Origin: Paracentrotus lividus
Taxonomy: Eukaryota > Echinodermata > Echinoidea > Camarodonta > Echinidae
Direction: 5' to 3'
NCBI GenBank assembly: GCA_940671915.1
Contig: CALNVZ010000218.1
Location: 39,602,299 to 39,666,298 of the forward strand
DNA: 64,000 nucleotides
In this document: positions 11,546 through 26,200 of the stretch, one piece after another
How positions within the stretch are numbered: the stretch's first letter is position 1
Layout: every line of letters begins with the position of its first letter
The notes under the pieces: generated by a model
What the model was told of the DNA's origin: nothing
Seen by the model: the letters and a program-made list of their open reading frames with translations, nothing else
Databases searched by the model: none
Program-made: the position numbers and the translations under genes

Positions 11546-13383
11546 AAGTATTGGATGGATACAATTTATTTTTATATTTATATTGTCAACCATATTCTTC
11601 CAGTGATAAGTGCTTGTTGTATGGACTTATTGGTAATATTTGGTGTTCATCAATGTTACAAGGTGTTTCTGAAAAAGGGAAAAAAAAACTTTTCTCATCA
11701 GTTACTATAGAAAAATAATTATGCCTCAAAAAAGATAAATTTCTGATTATTCCTGTAAAAGTTTAATTCATTCTCTTTCATTTGCTATGACATGATATTG
11801 TCATACATGAAGGAATTTGAAATGTAGTTCACAATGTCTAAATTAATTTGAGCACATGTAATGCATATTATGATTCCACTTCTAATGCAAGCCACACAAA
11901 TCAAAGAAAAATATGATGTTTCTTTATTCATTGTTTCTTACTTTATTATTACATATGTGCTATAATATGAAAGAGGGAGAAATTTCCCTTGATGTATAAC
12001 AATAAAAAATATTTTGGTTTATATTTCGATGAAATTTATGGTTTCCATTTTAATGAAACACCATGTATTTAGCTTAAGATGATGCAATGTATGTATGTAT
12101 AATTGGTATAATGTCTGGATTATCTATTTACTATAATGGTACTGTAATATTGTATTGTCACTCTTAGTCAACCATCTTTATTTCTTTGATTTATTAAGTG
12201 ATTGTTTTGTATATTTTTGATTGTTTTCATATATAGTTGCCAGTGACATCATGTATGTTGGTGAGTTGAATTAAATTGTTTTGCCTAAAGCATTATGGCT
12301 TATTATATTCTGTCTTGTATGCGGTTATGTTTTTTTATATATTAATTGTATTATCTGTACATCAGTAAACAAGAAAAAAGAAAAAGAAGATTATTACAAT
12401 TCAAGGACAATTAGCCTACCCCTCACCCTGGAAACTAACAAACTTCAGCAAAACTTACCCCATCCCAACCTCTGCCTGCATGGTAACTCCTAACTTACTA
12501 TAGTGCATTAAAAAATGTGATCCATTATTGCCAGGGCCATATTTTCAGCTTATCTATTTTGGATATATTTATTTCTATCATATAATTGAAGACGAATTCT
12601 TCACCTTTACAATGATACCTTTTTTTAATCATAAATGTGATGCATAATCGAATTAATTGCAAAGGTGTCAGGTAAAAAAAAAAAAAAAATAAAAAAATAA
12701 ATAAATTTTCCAAGTTTTTGTCAAAGAATGAAAGACTGAGTGGATGGTTTCAAAAGGAGTAACACACAATCATCATAGTAATCCTATTCAATGCTCTGGG
12801 ACAGCAGGGACAGAATCCGCTCAGTCTTCTTTTATTTTCTTTAAAATTGGAGAAAAAAAATCTGTACCTGACAGTTGCAATTTACTTGGTTATGCTTTAC
12901 ATTTTATGATTTAAGAAAGAAAAAAAAAGTGGAGAATTGCTAGATGACTCTACACTGTAATAAGGAACGTATACGATCGATTGTACCTCTTCATAGTGTA
13001 ACTCTTCATAGTGCATGATATACCATAGACTAACGTTTGATATCATTCATAAGATTGATTGTATCTTTTATGTTACTGGCCAATAGATTTTGATTGATTC
13101 AAAATTTATGTTATACCGAAAAATTCATATAAAACTTACAAACTCTTACACTGAAACCCTTTTTCGGTTGGCATTAAAACTCGTAATGTTTTTACCCCCC
13201 CCCCCACTGAGGGCCAGAGACTGCAACCACCTCTTGCCCCCCCCCCCCCCCCCTTTATGGCTGGAATCGCTACTTTACAATATTATTTATATTTTTAACA
13301 TTGATTCAAAATCTAAAGTGTAAATACTAGTCATAAACCAGTGGTGAAGAGATTGCTGAAAATAATAAAAGTGTGGTTGGGAT
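11546..13383. other. Intergenic AT-rich DNA, no gene seen
   Basis: Holds homopolymer A, T and C tracts (for example C runs near 13194 and 13238) and no recognisable coding exon. Confidence 0.5.
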
Positions 13384-13452
13384 TCTTTGTTATTGTTTGT
13401 TTGTTTGTGTTTGTTTGTTTGTTTTTGTTTGTTTGTTTGTTTGTTTTTTTTT
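13384..13452. repeat. (TTGT/TTTG)n microsatellite
   Basis: About 60 bases of near-perfect ttgt units ending in a T run. Confidence 0.9.
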
Positions 13453-13474
13453 GTCTACCGGAGTTTTAGTTGAC

Positions 13475-13632
13475 AGCGGCGGATTCAAGCTTGGGCACAG
13501 GGGACGCTAGTACTTTAAAACGGCCCATTGACTCATTGTATTATGTTACTGAAAGCGGACATTTTCGACGGCGCCCCCTATCGTAACAGGCCGCTTGGTG
13601 CCACTATTTCCATATCCTGGATCCACCACTAT
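13475..13632. mobile_element. Short CAG-CGGATCC type inverted-repeat element
   Basis: Left end cagcggcggattcaagcttg and right end tcctggatccaccact are inverted and degenerate. The same termini occur at about 46560-46700 and 53695-53835, so this is a small dispersed family. Confidence 0.5.
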
Positions 13633-14344
13633 TGGACTTGAAAATGTAATCGGGGCCTCGCCAACTGTGGGAGTATACCTAACTATTGTAGCCTTAAACT
13701 ATATAAAATGCAATGCGGGGTGGGGCAGGCGAAATGGGGACAAGGCCCAAGGAGAATGGTAAGGGAAACTAAAGGAAAGAATGGGGAAAAGGGATTGCGG
13801 CAAACGGGGGAATAGAGATGGAAATTGAGGGGGTCTCGGGGGAATATTTTCTCCCTTTGATTTTGGCCCCCATAGAGAAGATCGTTCGGAAAGAAAAAAG
13901 AAGTCAGAAAAAGAGAGACTGAGAGAAACCGACGACTAAGAAGACAAAGAGGAAGGAGGAAAGAAGGGGGGAAAAAAAATTATAATAAAAAGAAATAAAG
14001 ATTGGGAAGGAACAAAACAAAACAAAACCCCACAAAAATCACTCAAGAAGATCGGTGAATAAAAGAAGAAGAAGAAGAAAATCTTGAAGAACGAAATCTA
14101 ATTTCTTTTTCAGTCTTTTCTTTTAGTTGAAAACCCTGCACGTACGTTCCGTCGTCTATGGTTGTGTGTTCTCCTGGCGGAGGGCGCCATATTGGTTTGA
14201 GGTGCGCGCGCACGCTAGTTTTCGTGCTTGCAACGCGAGCGGTCGGTAATTTGTTGTAATGTTTTTCTCAGCCAGTAGAAACGAGTTGGACAGCAAAATT
14301 TAAAAAACCCACCGAAATACATCAAAAGTGGCAAAATGGTGCAT

Positions 14345-15195
14345 ATGCATCTTGAATTTGGAGATTGGTGTATCAAATAAACTAATTCAACAAAAACAAT
14401 TGGGAATTATTTCGCTCAGTTATTTATGCATCTTGAAGCCTGATCAAAACGACGAATTTGGGGTATAAAATCATAGTTTTTCAATATCTCTACCTTTTTG
14501 ATATTTGAAAAAAATATAAAATGTTAATTAGAATTACCTGAACCGATACCGTTGTTGGTTAAGGAGGATAGTTTTTTTTGACTTGGAGACACATCCTGGA
14601 ATATCACTTGTGAAACCCAGTGAAATATTAGCAAACACCGAATGGGACTGGAAAACTTGGCCGATAGTCGCGGCGATATAGCCCTCTTAACGCGCGCTGA
14701 CATTTATTTTTTGCGAGTTTCATACAATATTAATTAATTTTTCCTGTTTACTGCGAGCATTAATCCAACGAAACATAGACATAATTGTATTTCCACACTC
14801 CAATTTTAATTTCGATTAATATCACATTAAAATCATAAATAACGATACGATAATGATGAAAATGTACTTGTTACGATCTATGGTTTTATTTGTAAAAAAG
14901 AAGAATTTTACTGATTTCAAAGGGGTTCGTCCCAAGTCCAAAAAACTATCCTCCTTAAACCAACAACGGTATCGGTTCAGTTAACTTCTAATTAACATTT
15001 CATATTTTTTTCAAATATCAAAAAGGGTAGGGATATTAAAATTATGATTTTATAAAAGCACATATAATTTCTATATTTGTTTAGTAAAAAAATAAATTCG
15101 TCATTTTGAGCACTCTTAAAAGTGACCATTGACAAACCAAATTTGTGTTTAATTAGTATATTTCAAACACCAATATCCAAAGTAGAGGTGTATAT
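14345..15195. mobile_element. Long-arm hairpin element (~245-bp arms)
   Basis: The arm at about 14350-14590 is the imperfect reverse complement of about 14940-15190. Paired blocks include ttggtgt..aaataaactaatt, acgacgaattt, aaccgataccgttgttggtt and aaggaggatagttttttt. The loop is ~350 bases, AT-rich and without an ORF. A foldback/MITE-type transposon in the region upstream of the ARH-like gene. Confidence 0.8.
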
Positions 15196-16919
15196 TCTAC
15201 AACGTTGTCGCTTTTGCGTTATTCTGTGATTTTTTTACTCTTTTTGTCTTTCGTGTCATTTTGTTGCATAAAAAAACACGAACATAAATGAACGGACCCT
15301 TCGTCCGCACAAGATGACAATAGACCGCGATGGTCACAACACAACTTGCATCTATCTACGACTTCTATTGTGTATGGCGTGGAGAGTTGAACGTTTCACT
15401 TAAGACAGAGATGCGTGATGTGACCATGGAATCCAAACATGTGACCACCGCACAATATGGCTGCGCACGCCAAGATCCAAGGAGGAACGTACGTGCCTGT
15501 CATTTGAGATTATGAACCGATCATGCGCACGACGTCTTGACTAGGCTTAACCTAAAACCCTTTCGGCTACTAATGAAAATTTATGAAGTATTTATTTAAC
15601 TTTCTCTCCTTAAAACCAATCATTTTTTGCATTTTATTGATCATTAATTTCCTTATTTATTTCATTCTTTTTTAAATTAAAGGCAGTTTATTTGTTTTGT
15701 GATTTGTGTGTTGATTTGCAAGTTTTTGCAAGGAAGATTTATTTTGCCTGGGTTTTTAGACTATTTTAAGGATGGCGCGACTGTTTTTTTGCACACGACC
15801 TTATTCCGTGTGCCATATTTGGGCAACAGCATCAATGACATGTATATTTACATAATAAATTGGCACTACGTCCATTTACACATCAAAATAACTACTACAC
15901 CTAGCTATGCAATACTAGGCGGGTACGGTACATGTAAACGGCAACGCACACGTACACACAACCGGCGCGGTTATATCGTTGTACGTGATCTCATGCCGTA
16001 TTGCACGAGAAAGTCTTCGAAGAAGACATTTATCAACATACAAAACATATAATATTAGCGAACGCCGGCGCGGAAATTAGAAATTCCCAATAAATCCTCC
16101 AACATTGACAGGTGCCTTCTCGTGGAACAACATTTTGGAAAATGATGAAAAATCGCTTCAAAAAAGGAAAACATCGAAGTAAAGTTACCGGCAGTGCGGC
16201 ACCTCGCCGAATGGATTGATCAGTGAATACCGGCATCATGCATGCAGATCATCATCATTTTCAGTCTGTTTTTTTTTTTTTTTTCCTTTAATTTTTAATG
16301 TCATGTGTGTGTTAGATCTACTTGGGCTTTGTGAAATGATCTAGATTTTGAGTGATTGTTAATGATCTATTATTAATCATTATTGATAGTCTCGACCCTT
16401 AACTGTTAACTTACAGTTTGTTGAATGTTTAAAATTAAATTTAGATCTTGATTTGAAGGTTGAATGATACAATTAATTGAATTATTCGTGTTAGATTCTA
16501 CTAGATAGAATCTACATTCTTATTCCTCTGTTCTCTGCTCTGCAACATGAATTTTGCAAGGCCAATGTCAGGAAAAATAATTGTTTAAGTGAGCATGTTG
16601 TTGTTGTTGATGATGCATTCATGGATGATGACGATGTTAGGCAGGAATAACCACAATTCTAATCTTAGGACATTCTTGTACTTGTAGATCTCGATCTAGG
16701 GATCTAGGCCTAGATCTAGACTTCGAAGTCATTTTTGATCTACGACTTTTAAGTTTATGATCTACGACTAGATCCTATGAGTAGGCCTAACTCACTTATG
16801 CAGGGTCGATTCAAAATCGAATTGTTAATTGTTAAATTAAGTGAGGCAGATTTCTCTTAACTCTAAATAATGATGTTAACCGTTACTGATGCATGATGTC
16901 CACACCGACAGTGGAAAAT

Positions 16920-17228
16920 TGTGTGGGGGAGGGTGGGACACAAAGAAAGGTCTACGTACAAGCTCGTACGTACAGAGCTTGAGGACAATGCATTTTGATT
17001 ATGGGGCGCTCTGATTAGCTATCGCGTGAAGCTCCGCCTCCTGGTTGCGAGGAGTGAAGTGCGTTGACCGTAACTGAACAACGCGATTCAGCTGTTTCCT
17101 GAAAGAACGCTTTTAATCATAACCAACGCAGACCATTTTGCAAGAAAAACTGCAAGACTCGACTTCACAAACCTGGCCACGGAAAGCCACTGTTACAATA
17201 CTTTTTAGTATAAAGAAGGGAAATATAA
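16920..17228 (+). promoter_or_regulatory. Probable 5' flank / 5' UTR of the ARH-like gene
   Basis: Locally CpG-richer than its surroundings (ggggcgctc, tcgcgtgaag, ccgcctcc, caacgcgattc) and directly upstream of the proposed start codon. An in-frame taa lies immediately before the ATG. The transcription start cannot be placed; a promoter role is an inference from position and composition. Confidence 0.4.
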
Positions 17229-17280
17229 ATGGGAACTTCAACGAATCGAATCATGCATTTCCATGGCTGGAAAAAAAAAA
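17229..17280 (+). CDS. LDLRAP1-like: ARH-like exon 1 (start codon)
   Basis: ATG at 17229, with an in-frame taa immediately upstream. Encodes MGTSTNRIMHFHGWKKK plus one base, then a gtagga donor at 17281. The single leftover base fits exactly the two bases opening exon 2 (Lys codon), and a basic stretch before the PTB is usual in ARH. The ATG at 17253 is an alternative start. The donor follows a run of ten A. Confidence 0.6.
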
Positions 17281-20200
17281 GTAGGAAAAAATGAGGACTT
17301 ACCAAAAAAATATGTGACGAGTCTAAATTTTATCGTGGCTATTGTTCATTCAAAGGCACAATGGTAGTGTATTTCATATGCTAACGTGATCATTTAAGCG
17401 TCATGCATATTTGTGGAGTTAAAAATTTAATGTGTGCGAATGACTTTACGAAAGAATATTTTCTCTCAATGATTCTATTGTTAGTCCTTCTCCATGCCCA
17501 AAATCATGAAATAAAAAAATTCAGGGGAATGGTTGGTTGCGTACAGTTTTACATGGACTCCCTAGAATCTAGACATTTTGATTTATGTTGGTGTCTAAAT
17601 GACATTGGATTTATTGAGACCAACATCTTTGCCATCTGGAACCATCCCGGGAGATGATTTTTGTGATGTTTATTTCCCTCAATTCTGTTATTGCAGAATT
17701 TCAAGATGACTGGGAGAAGTCTCATGAGCCTGTGGTGGAAGGAGTTACCTTCTTTGTCAAGTATCTTGGAGTAGAGATCGTCAGTCTGCCCAACGATGAA
17801 ACGCACACCTCTAATGCTATCAAAAAAATCATTCATAGGGTAAGTATCCTTGGTGAATTGCTACATGGTCTAGAAACAAGTTTTCTATGCCCTACTGGTC
17901 CCATCCCACATGGTCTAATCCTTTTCCGTCAATAACCTGTACCGGCCGCACAAAAACATTGTTAACGCTAACAGAACACTAACATTAAGCCCAGTTACAT
18001 CTTTCAAATGTTGATGCCAAAGGTTGATCCCAGATGCAAATACTGTATAAGTGGTTATTTTCGCGGTGACTTTATTTTCGCGAATTTCGCGAGTTGGTCT
18101 TCGCGAAAATTTCCACTTCAATACAAGGCTATTTATAGTAGTGAAATCATCACCAAAATCGCGAAATTTTGCTCTCGCGAATTTCCCCAACTAGTCCAAA
18201 ATCGCGAAAATATCTGGACGCGAAAATATTGGCTTATACAGTAATGCGTTTGTGTGACATTATGCGTTGCACTGCAACATGTTCCAGTTGTAACAGGGCC
18301 TCTGTTAGCACTAAAAATGTTTCTGTGCGACCGGTACAGGTTGTCTTTAAGACACCAAATGGAAAACAGAATGGAAAGAAGGAAGTATATCCGGTAGATG
18401 ACGGTGTAATTAGGCCATTTGGACATTAGACTAAAAATTAGCTTAAGTGAGTATTAGACCAAGTGATGATTTGGACCAAACAGCGATTAGACCAAAAGGA
18501 TGTAGATGAAATGTGTAAACTTAGCTGACGGCTATTTGTCTTCTTCAATTTGGTCTAATTACTTTTTGGTTCAATTACAAGAGATTCAGAGAATGAAAGG
18601 GAAATAGAACAAAGTAACATTGACAGTGTCCTTTATAGACATGTTCTACAAACATGTAAGACTGGTTTTGACTGTATCTTTAAATGTACAGTCTGTGTAA
18701 AAAAAAATGATACAGTCGGGGAAAACATAATTTAGGTGTGAAATATTTTCAAATAATGTGTGTATGTGGTACCAAATTAAAGTCAAAAGATTTTCCTTTC
18801 TGATGAGCTTCATTCTGTATAATTTGCTCTTGTAAAACAAAAGTTATGCTAAATTTTGTGCGACAAGGAATAAATCAAAATTGCGCACTTCTATTGTTCT
18901 GGAGCGCTGAATTCATGGCCATTATGCGAAACCTACACAAAGGTATGGGACAGCGTGCAACAAATGGATTTTTCTTGATTGTAGAAAACTAGTCATATCT
19001 CAAAAATTACAGCACCAAATGTGATGAAAAAATTGCAGAACAAAGTCTGATTTTTCTGCCTTATGAAAATAACAAACAATACCAGGTTTTCATTAATCTT
19101 CATACTATTAAAAAAAAATTTCCACTTGTACCTTTTTATTTGACACAGACTGTATGTTTTTTGTATGATGATTTCTCCTGATTCCAAAACGACGTATTTA
19201 ACAGCTTAAAGTAATGCACTCTTGTCTGATATGCCTTTATGATTCCAACATAATGATGTGGGCGTATCCCCATAGACTATATAGCAAGAGGCATGTAGAT
19301 CGGGGGGGGGGGGGCCCGTTTCTCGAAACCATCGGAAGTCTAAGTTCTTAGACAACTCACAGGGACACGTGTTGTAGAATTAACACGTTTTAATGGGATA
19401 TCCAAGAACTTAGTTTATGACGATTTCAAGAAACGGGGCCCCTGAAGGCAGGTCAAGTTCATAAAATATTTGTAGGTAGTAATTTGAGTCTGGATTTATA
19501 ACCTCTTCTTTGCCACATTTATGACCCAGAAAATGATTCCAAAGGTGTATAATACATACAATCTTTTATTGTTTGTATTAAAAAAACGTAACTCTGGTCT
19601 AGAGTGCAATTCTGGGGGACTATGTATACAAGGTATAGTTTACTTTCAAGCTCAACTTGGGCTCTTGTAACCAATAGAAAATATGGAATGAATTGGTTTA
19701 TTGTCTTTATTATACTTTTAAATACATCGGCCGCATGTAAGTTTATGATGATTCCATGACATTTCTTCAAATGTTGTAGCTGTTGTTGCTCCACTATAAA
19801 TTCCGTACGCTAATCAAACACTAATTTCAACCTTGGACATAAGACTTTACCCTACCCTAAGCCTAACTCTCTTGCAACCCTAACCCTATATTTTTGATGA
19901 AACAAAGCAAGGATCAATTGTTGCAGGATCAAATGTCATGCATGATTTTGGATAATATTGCAAGTTAATATGTACATGTAGGAAAGAGAACTCAGTTGTA
20001 CTCATCTTACAGAGCTACATTGGTAGATGACAACTTTGAGCATGCAATTTATCCATACATGATACACATATTTAGTAGTGAGAAAAAAAAGACTATTAAA
20101 GCACATGTTAAAATCAGGATCAAAATCATCTATTTTTTCATTTTCTCAGCTATTGCACAATTTCTTGTAAATTCCTTTGATATATGTATGTACAATGTAC

Positions 20201-23200
20201 TATTTATCCAAAATGATTAAGATTAGGTATAAATTTAAATGGATACTGTCTGGTTGATTTACTTCATTCTTACCACTTTTCATATACATGTTTCTTTGAG
20301 TATATACAACTGTAGATGTACAGTAATATATTTTTTTTGGCTTCATGGGTAGTCAAATCAATTATGATTACAATTCTTTATTTCATTGATAGGCAAAGTA
20401 TGGATCAGGAAAGGTGAGGAAAGTAGCATTGACAGTGACTCCAACTTCACTCAAACCTACAGACTTAGAAACAAATGAAGAACTAGAGGAAATAGTTATA
20501 CACAGGTAAGTTTAGTCATACCAATACTTCATTAGTAGGTACTAGGTAAATTTTTATTAAGTTGTTATTTTGATTTATATTCCACATACTAAGAATGTTG
20601 CAACAGGATTGGTCAAAAGTAAATCATGTGATAAATTTTAGTTTTCCCATCATAAATCATCACTCGTAGTGATAGTACTTTTTAGTTTCGCTGATCACTT
20701 CAGCGCCCCATAGAGCATGTAGAGCCATAACGCGTTCTCAATTATATTTATGATGCGCGAAAAAAGTGCGGTGTCACTCTGTTTTTTTGTACTATCATTT
20801 TACCATCACATGCAGCAGATAAATTGCCCTATGACGTAACAATTCCTTTTTTAGATTTCTTAGTTACGTAACAATCACTTCAGCCCATTTGAGCTACATG
20901 TAGGCCTACGCGCACTCTATTTGTACACGTTCACGTTACAATTACAAGCGCAGGCATCGATGACTTCAAGTGGATTTTTTTAAGGATCAAGGAAACCTTG
21001 AATGTTTAACTAATTATTAGTTTTTCCCTTACTCTTAAAATGTTTCAGATGTGGAACATAGAGCAAATAATCACCTCTTGATCCAAATGATGAGGCAAGC
21101 TATCACTTCCACCGCAAGCTGGATGTACACGCTATCTCTCCTCAGCTTTGCTTCGGAGGAGATAGCTTTATCCAGCTTGCCTGGGAAGTGATAGTCTTCC
21201 CATCATTTGGATCAACTTGCTTAATTATTCGTACAAGCTTGGGAGTAATAATGTAGAGCTCTACATGTAGACATGGAAATTATATTATCATAAACTAAGT
21301 ACATGTATTGCATTTCATTTGTTTGTCTTCTAGGATATCATATTGCACAGCGGATAAGAACAACGACAAGATCTTTGGATTCATTTCATGTCATTTCAGA
21401 ACAGAGGTCTTAGAATGTCATGCATATTTATGTAATAAACGCAAAGTGGTAAGTATGAAAGTATATACCCTTTAATAGGTTTATCGGGGCCCTGTGACAG
21501 TAGGGTTTGTGATCGATTGCAAATTTGAAAGAACAATTATAATTGGCTACTGAGCAAAAAGCGCCTGTACATGTAACAATGATCTTTATTGGCCATCGCA
21601 ATTTAATTATTGATTGGCAACCTGTATACAGTGCATCCCAGATAACAGTAAACCCAACTGTGAGAGCGTCGCATTAAAATTTTATAACTTGTGTGTCATT
21701 AATTTTTATATCATGACAAAGAGTAACTCATATTCTATCCAGTGATCCCAAAATAATATCTGCACTGTCATGGATGACTGAACACTAAAGTTTTGAAAAC
21801 TTTGGTCAGAAACCATTTGTACCAAATTTTCTCAGAAGCAGCACTGGCTTCCTGATCATTCATTGTCTGTTTGAGGTCAGCCTTCCTGGGCCCATTCATT
21901 AGGGACAAAGGATTACTTGTGCTATTGAAAAGCAAGGGCTGCTTTTGCTCAAACTTGGTACGGAGCACTTTTTACGCTTATTTTTTAAAGCCCAACTGCT
22001 TAGTCATCCATCATAACATAGGTATAAGTTTGGTATCATTGAATAGAATATGAGTTGCTCTTTATCATGAAGTAATTTTCAAGGTCACAAGCTATAATAT
22101 TTTTGTATGAGGCTCTCAAAGTTTGGTTTTATACTTTTTTCTGGGATGCACTGTATAGGGCCGTGGTTAGTAGAGTTATTGAAAGTATGTGTAGATTTCA
22201 AATGTCCGACTTGTAATACCCATTCTAAGAACCGATAACAGTCTCTACTGATAGTCTGATGAAGAGTTATGTAGATGTAAATTACACAAAGCAATTTTAA
22301 GTGAAGTAAAAATTCACTTCAGATACTAATTACCAATTGTGCAAAGTTTGACATCATCCATTTTTGTAAATTTCTCATATTCCTTGTTAAATATTTTATT
22401 ATCACATATATTTCTTTAGATTTCTGATTTCATTGATATTTTTTCATATAAATTTATTACATAACCCACTGATTTTTTTTTTCTCATGATTTTATCCCTG
22501 TTACCTTAAATCTATAATACAAACAACTGTTTTAGCAATGTTGGGTTTATTACTTTACAGGTGAATTAAAGAACTTTTATAGGATATTGTACAATTTAGC
22601 AATCAATATGATATTTTTAAAAATTATTATTATGAAATCAGCCGGAGGCCTTGACGCTGACGGTAGCACAAGCATTCAATGTTGCTTATGATGTTTGGAA
22701 GAAGAGCATTCAATCTAAGTATTATTCTTATGTAACCATAATTATGTATTTTTATGTAACCAGGCGGAGGCTTTAACGCTGACGGTAGCACAAGCTTTCA
22801 ATATTGCTTATGATGTTTGGAAGAAGAGTAGGGTGGAAAAGACTAGTACAGGATCAGAAGAGAAAGATGATAGCACCACATCAGAAGATTTTACTGAATC
22901 AGAGACAGGTAAAATGGGTTGATTTTTCTTTTACAGATGTTTATCAATCGCATGCAATTGTTTACAGCTGTTGTAATTCATCATAATATGGTTCTCAAAA
23001 TTTTGTTTGTAAATTATAGTAGGTTTTGAGGAAGATTATCTTTGAAGGTGACATCTTGTCAAAGTGCTGTAGCAGGGGTTCCTTCTCTGTGTGCCTTGCT
23101 TTCTTAGTGCGGTTACTTGTACGATAGACCTTGACACCTACATTTGTACATGCATACTAGTGTACAACTGCTAATTAAAACAACTGACTAGTGAGGAAAG

Positions 23201-26200
23201 CCTTTCAATAATAGAACCTACAATGTTTTCTTGTTGACACTTCTTCCACAGGCACTAGTTTATTAATTAATTTATTTTGTTTTATTTACCCAGGGTAATC
23301 ACGTCTCTGGATTAAACACTGTTTTACGAGTTGGTGGTAGCTTCCATCTCAAGTTCTTCTCTTGTGTTTAGGTCTTATCTTTTGCTTAGAAAAAAAAATG
23401 GAAAGAATATGAACAAAAATTATCACAAACCCTCCCTTAAAGGATTTAAGAAAGAAAGTAAGAATTGATTATGTAATGGGATGCAAGTCTCCCTTGATAC
23501 CACCATGATACTACATCATAAATTCAATATTAAGGTGTTGCAGATATGTTTCAGATATGCCTGTTGGAATAGCATAACTAGAAATACTTCACAGTCTTAT
23601 TATAGTAAGAATGTTTGTTTTGTACTTCCAGGTTCACCTCTTAGAAAGTCAGCACCCCAGGCGATCCCAGGCTGTGAATCTACTCCTAATGGATCTTACC
23701 ATGGTACATGGTCTGTAGCAGAATCACCCATAGTACCACCTCATAACACAACTAAAGGTAAACATTCTCTCTGGTTCTTGAACCATTCTTCTTTTTCTTT
23801 GTAAATCATCTATCAAGGTCTGAAAATACTTGACTGTACATGTATTGTGAGAAATCATCCTGTAGAATTATGTAGGCATATTTTTATGCCTCCGCCACCG
23901 AAGGTGGTGCCGGAGGCATCATGTTTTTGGGTTGTCCGTCCGTCCGTCCGTACGTCCGTCCGTCCGTACGTCTGTACGTCCGTACGTCCCGTTTGCTCGT
24001 TATCGCGATATCTCAAGAACCACTTGAGATATGAACTTCAAACTCAGGGATAGTATGTATCATCATAGGAAGACGATCTGATTAGATTTTGGAGTATGTA
24101 GGTCAAAGGTTAAGGGTCACAGAGGTCAAATTGTGAAATTCCATGTAAATGAGTTCGTTATCGCGATATCTCAAAAACCAGTTGAGATATGAGCTTCAAA
24201 CTTAAGGGTAGTATGTATCATCATAGGAAGACGATCTGATTAGATTTTGGAGTATGTAGGTCAAAGGTCAAGGGTCACAGGTCAAATTGTGAAATTCCAT
24301 TTAAATTAGTTTGTTATCGCGATATCTCAAGAACCAGTTGAGATGTGAGCTTCAAACTTAGTGGTAGTATGCATCATCATTGGAAGACGATCTGTGTAGA
24401 TTTTGGAGTACGTAGGTCAAAGGTCAAGGGTCACAGAGGTCAAATTGTGAAATTCCATGTATTGAGTTCATTTTCATGATATCTTGAAAACCAGTTGAGA
24501 TATGAGCTTTAAACTTGTAGGTTGTATGTATCACCGTAGGAAGATGATCTGTTTAGATTTTGGAGTATGTAGGTCATAGGTCAAGGGTCACAGAGGACAA
24601 AATGTGAAATTCCATGTACAGACTTGTGCCCTATCCCAATGTGCCATATATTTCTGATCTGGCAATGGCGGAGGCATATATTTCGACCGTGCGCGGTCGA
24701 GGATTCATCTTGTTAATTCTGAAGCTGTGTTCCAGCATGAAGCTGACTTTCCTGAGATATCTCTTCCGCACAATTAAGTTTACATACCAGAGGCATTGGA
24801 AGGCTCTCAGGAGACAAAGCATTGGAGGGGCAAGCCATTGTTAACACACAATGGCTTGCCCCTCCAATCCTTTCTTTTCGCAGAGCCCTCCAACGCTAGA
24901 TGTTACATACAAATACCATACTACATGTAGTTTGTTCATGTATGTCTAGTATGTGTAATGTAGATAATAAAGGAGGCATTACACAAGGAAGTAGGATACC
25001 TCCTCTTGAGGGTAGTTGATTGAACACAATCATGCTATATTACAAAGTATTTATGGATTGTTTTCTTTTCTGTGAGATGATTCTTATTGAAATGCATAAG
25101 GCAGTCTGTATAAAGTTGACAAGTTGATCGATCATTGCTAGTATTGGCATGTATACATTATTTTATATTTTACTTGGTTTCAATGCTGTAACGTTATACT
25201 TTGATAACCTGAAAAGATGTTCCTTATTCTTCTTGTACATGTACATTGTACATGTAGGTTTTCTCTCAAAATGATTCAGGATCATTTATCTTCACTTTAA
25301 TGTAGCTCAAGCAAAATTTCCCTCATTAATCCTGTGTAAAGTAATGTTAGAATGATTTTAGAGGCTTGACTTTCAGGGCAACCTATAAATTATTATACTG
25401 ATATTCCTTGACATGGGAACTTGATTCTAATTTCAGGTACATGCATGTATGCTAGGTATTGTTTGTACAGTAAAAACAGCTCACACCCCTTTCCAAGTTG
25501 CATTGCCCCCATTAATCCTACCCTCATTAATTGCTTCCCATTTCAAAATAGTCTTATGACTCGTATGTTTCACAACTTCCTGTCTAGGCTTTGTTAATCT
25601 TGTTATCCCGTCCTCTTTTAAAGGGGAGGTCCTCCCTGAAATTATTATTTTTTAATAAAAGAAGAAAAACAAGAAAACATTGAAGGTTTGATGAAAATCC
25701 TTCATAAAGTTATGTAAGTTTAATAATTTTGTGATGGCATTTGTGAGCTGCTCTAGCATTACATTGTATACTGTAAATTCAATGAATTGCCTTTTTCTGG
25801 CAATTTATAAGGTACATTAATTTACTTTTTACACAAAATCTAAAATGTAAAGAGATGTGATTTAATAAGATACATGTATTAAACTGTACGGGTAAGTTCT
25901 CTAGTTCACATTAAGTCAATGAACTACTGGTTATAATGAGAATCCTGTTATGACCAACATCGATCCTCTAGATCTCTTTTGTCATTTTATTTCACCTATT
26001 GGGAGCCTTTTTAAACTTAAAACTTTACAATTTTGTTGAGTTTATTGATCATTAGCTTTGGGGTTAGCCTTCAGTGTTGTTTGTAACAAAGGGTCAATCT
26101 TTGAAATCCTACCAAATATCACAGAATTTATTCATCCTTTTTAAAATTTAGTCCAGTCATGGTTATTAGGTTTGGAGTTAGTCGGTAGTGGTGTTTGTGG

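Noticed and set aside
15699-16052. 117-residue plus-strand ORF in the region upstream of the ARH-like gene
   Set aside because: No recognisable motif, no splice context or homologue in mind; consistent with chance.
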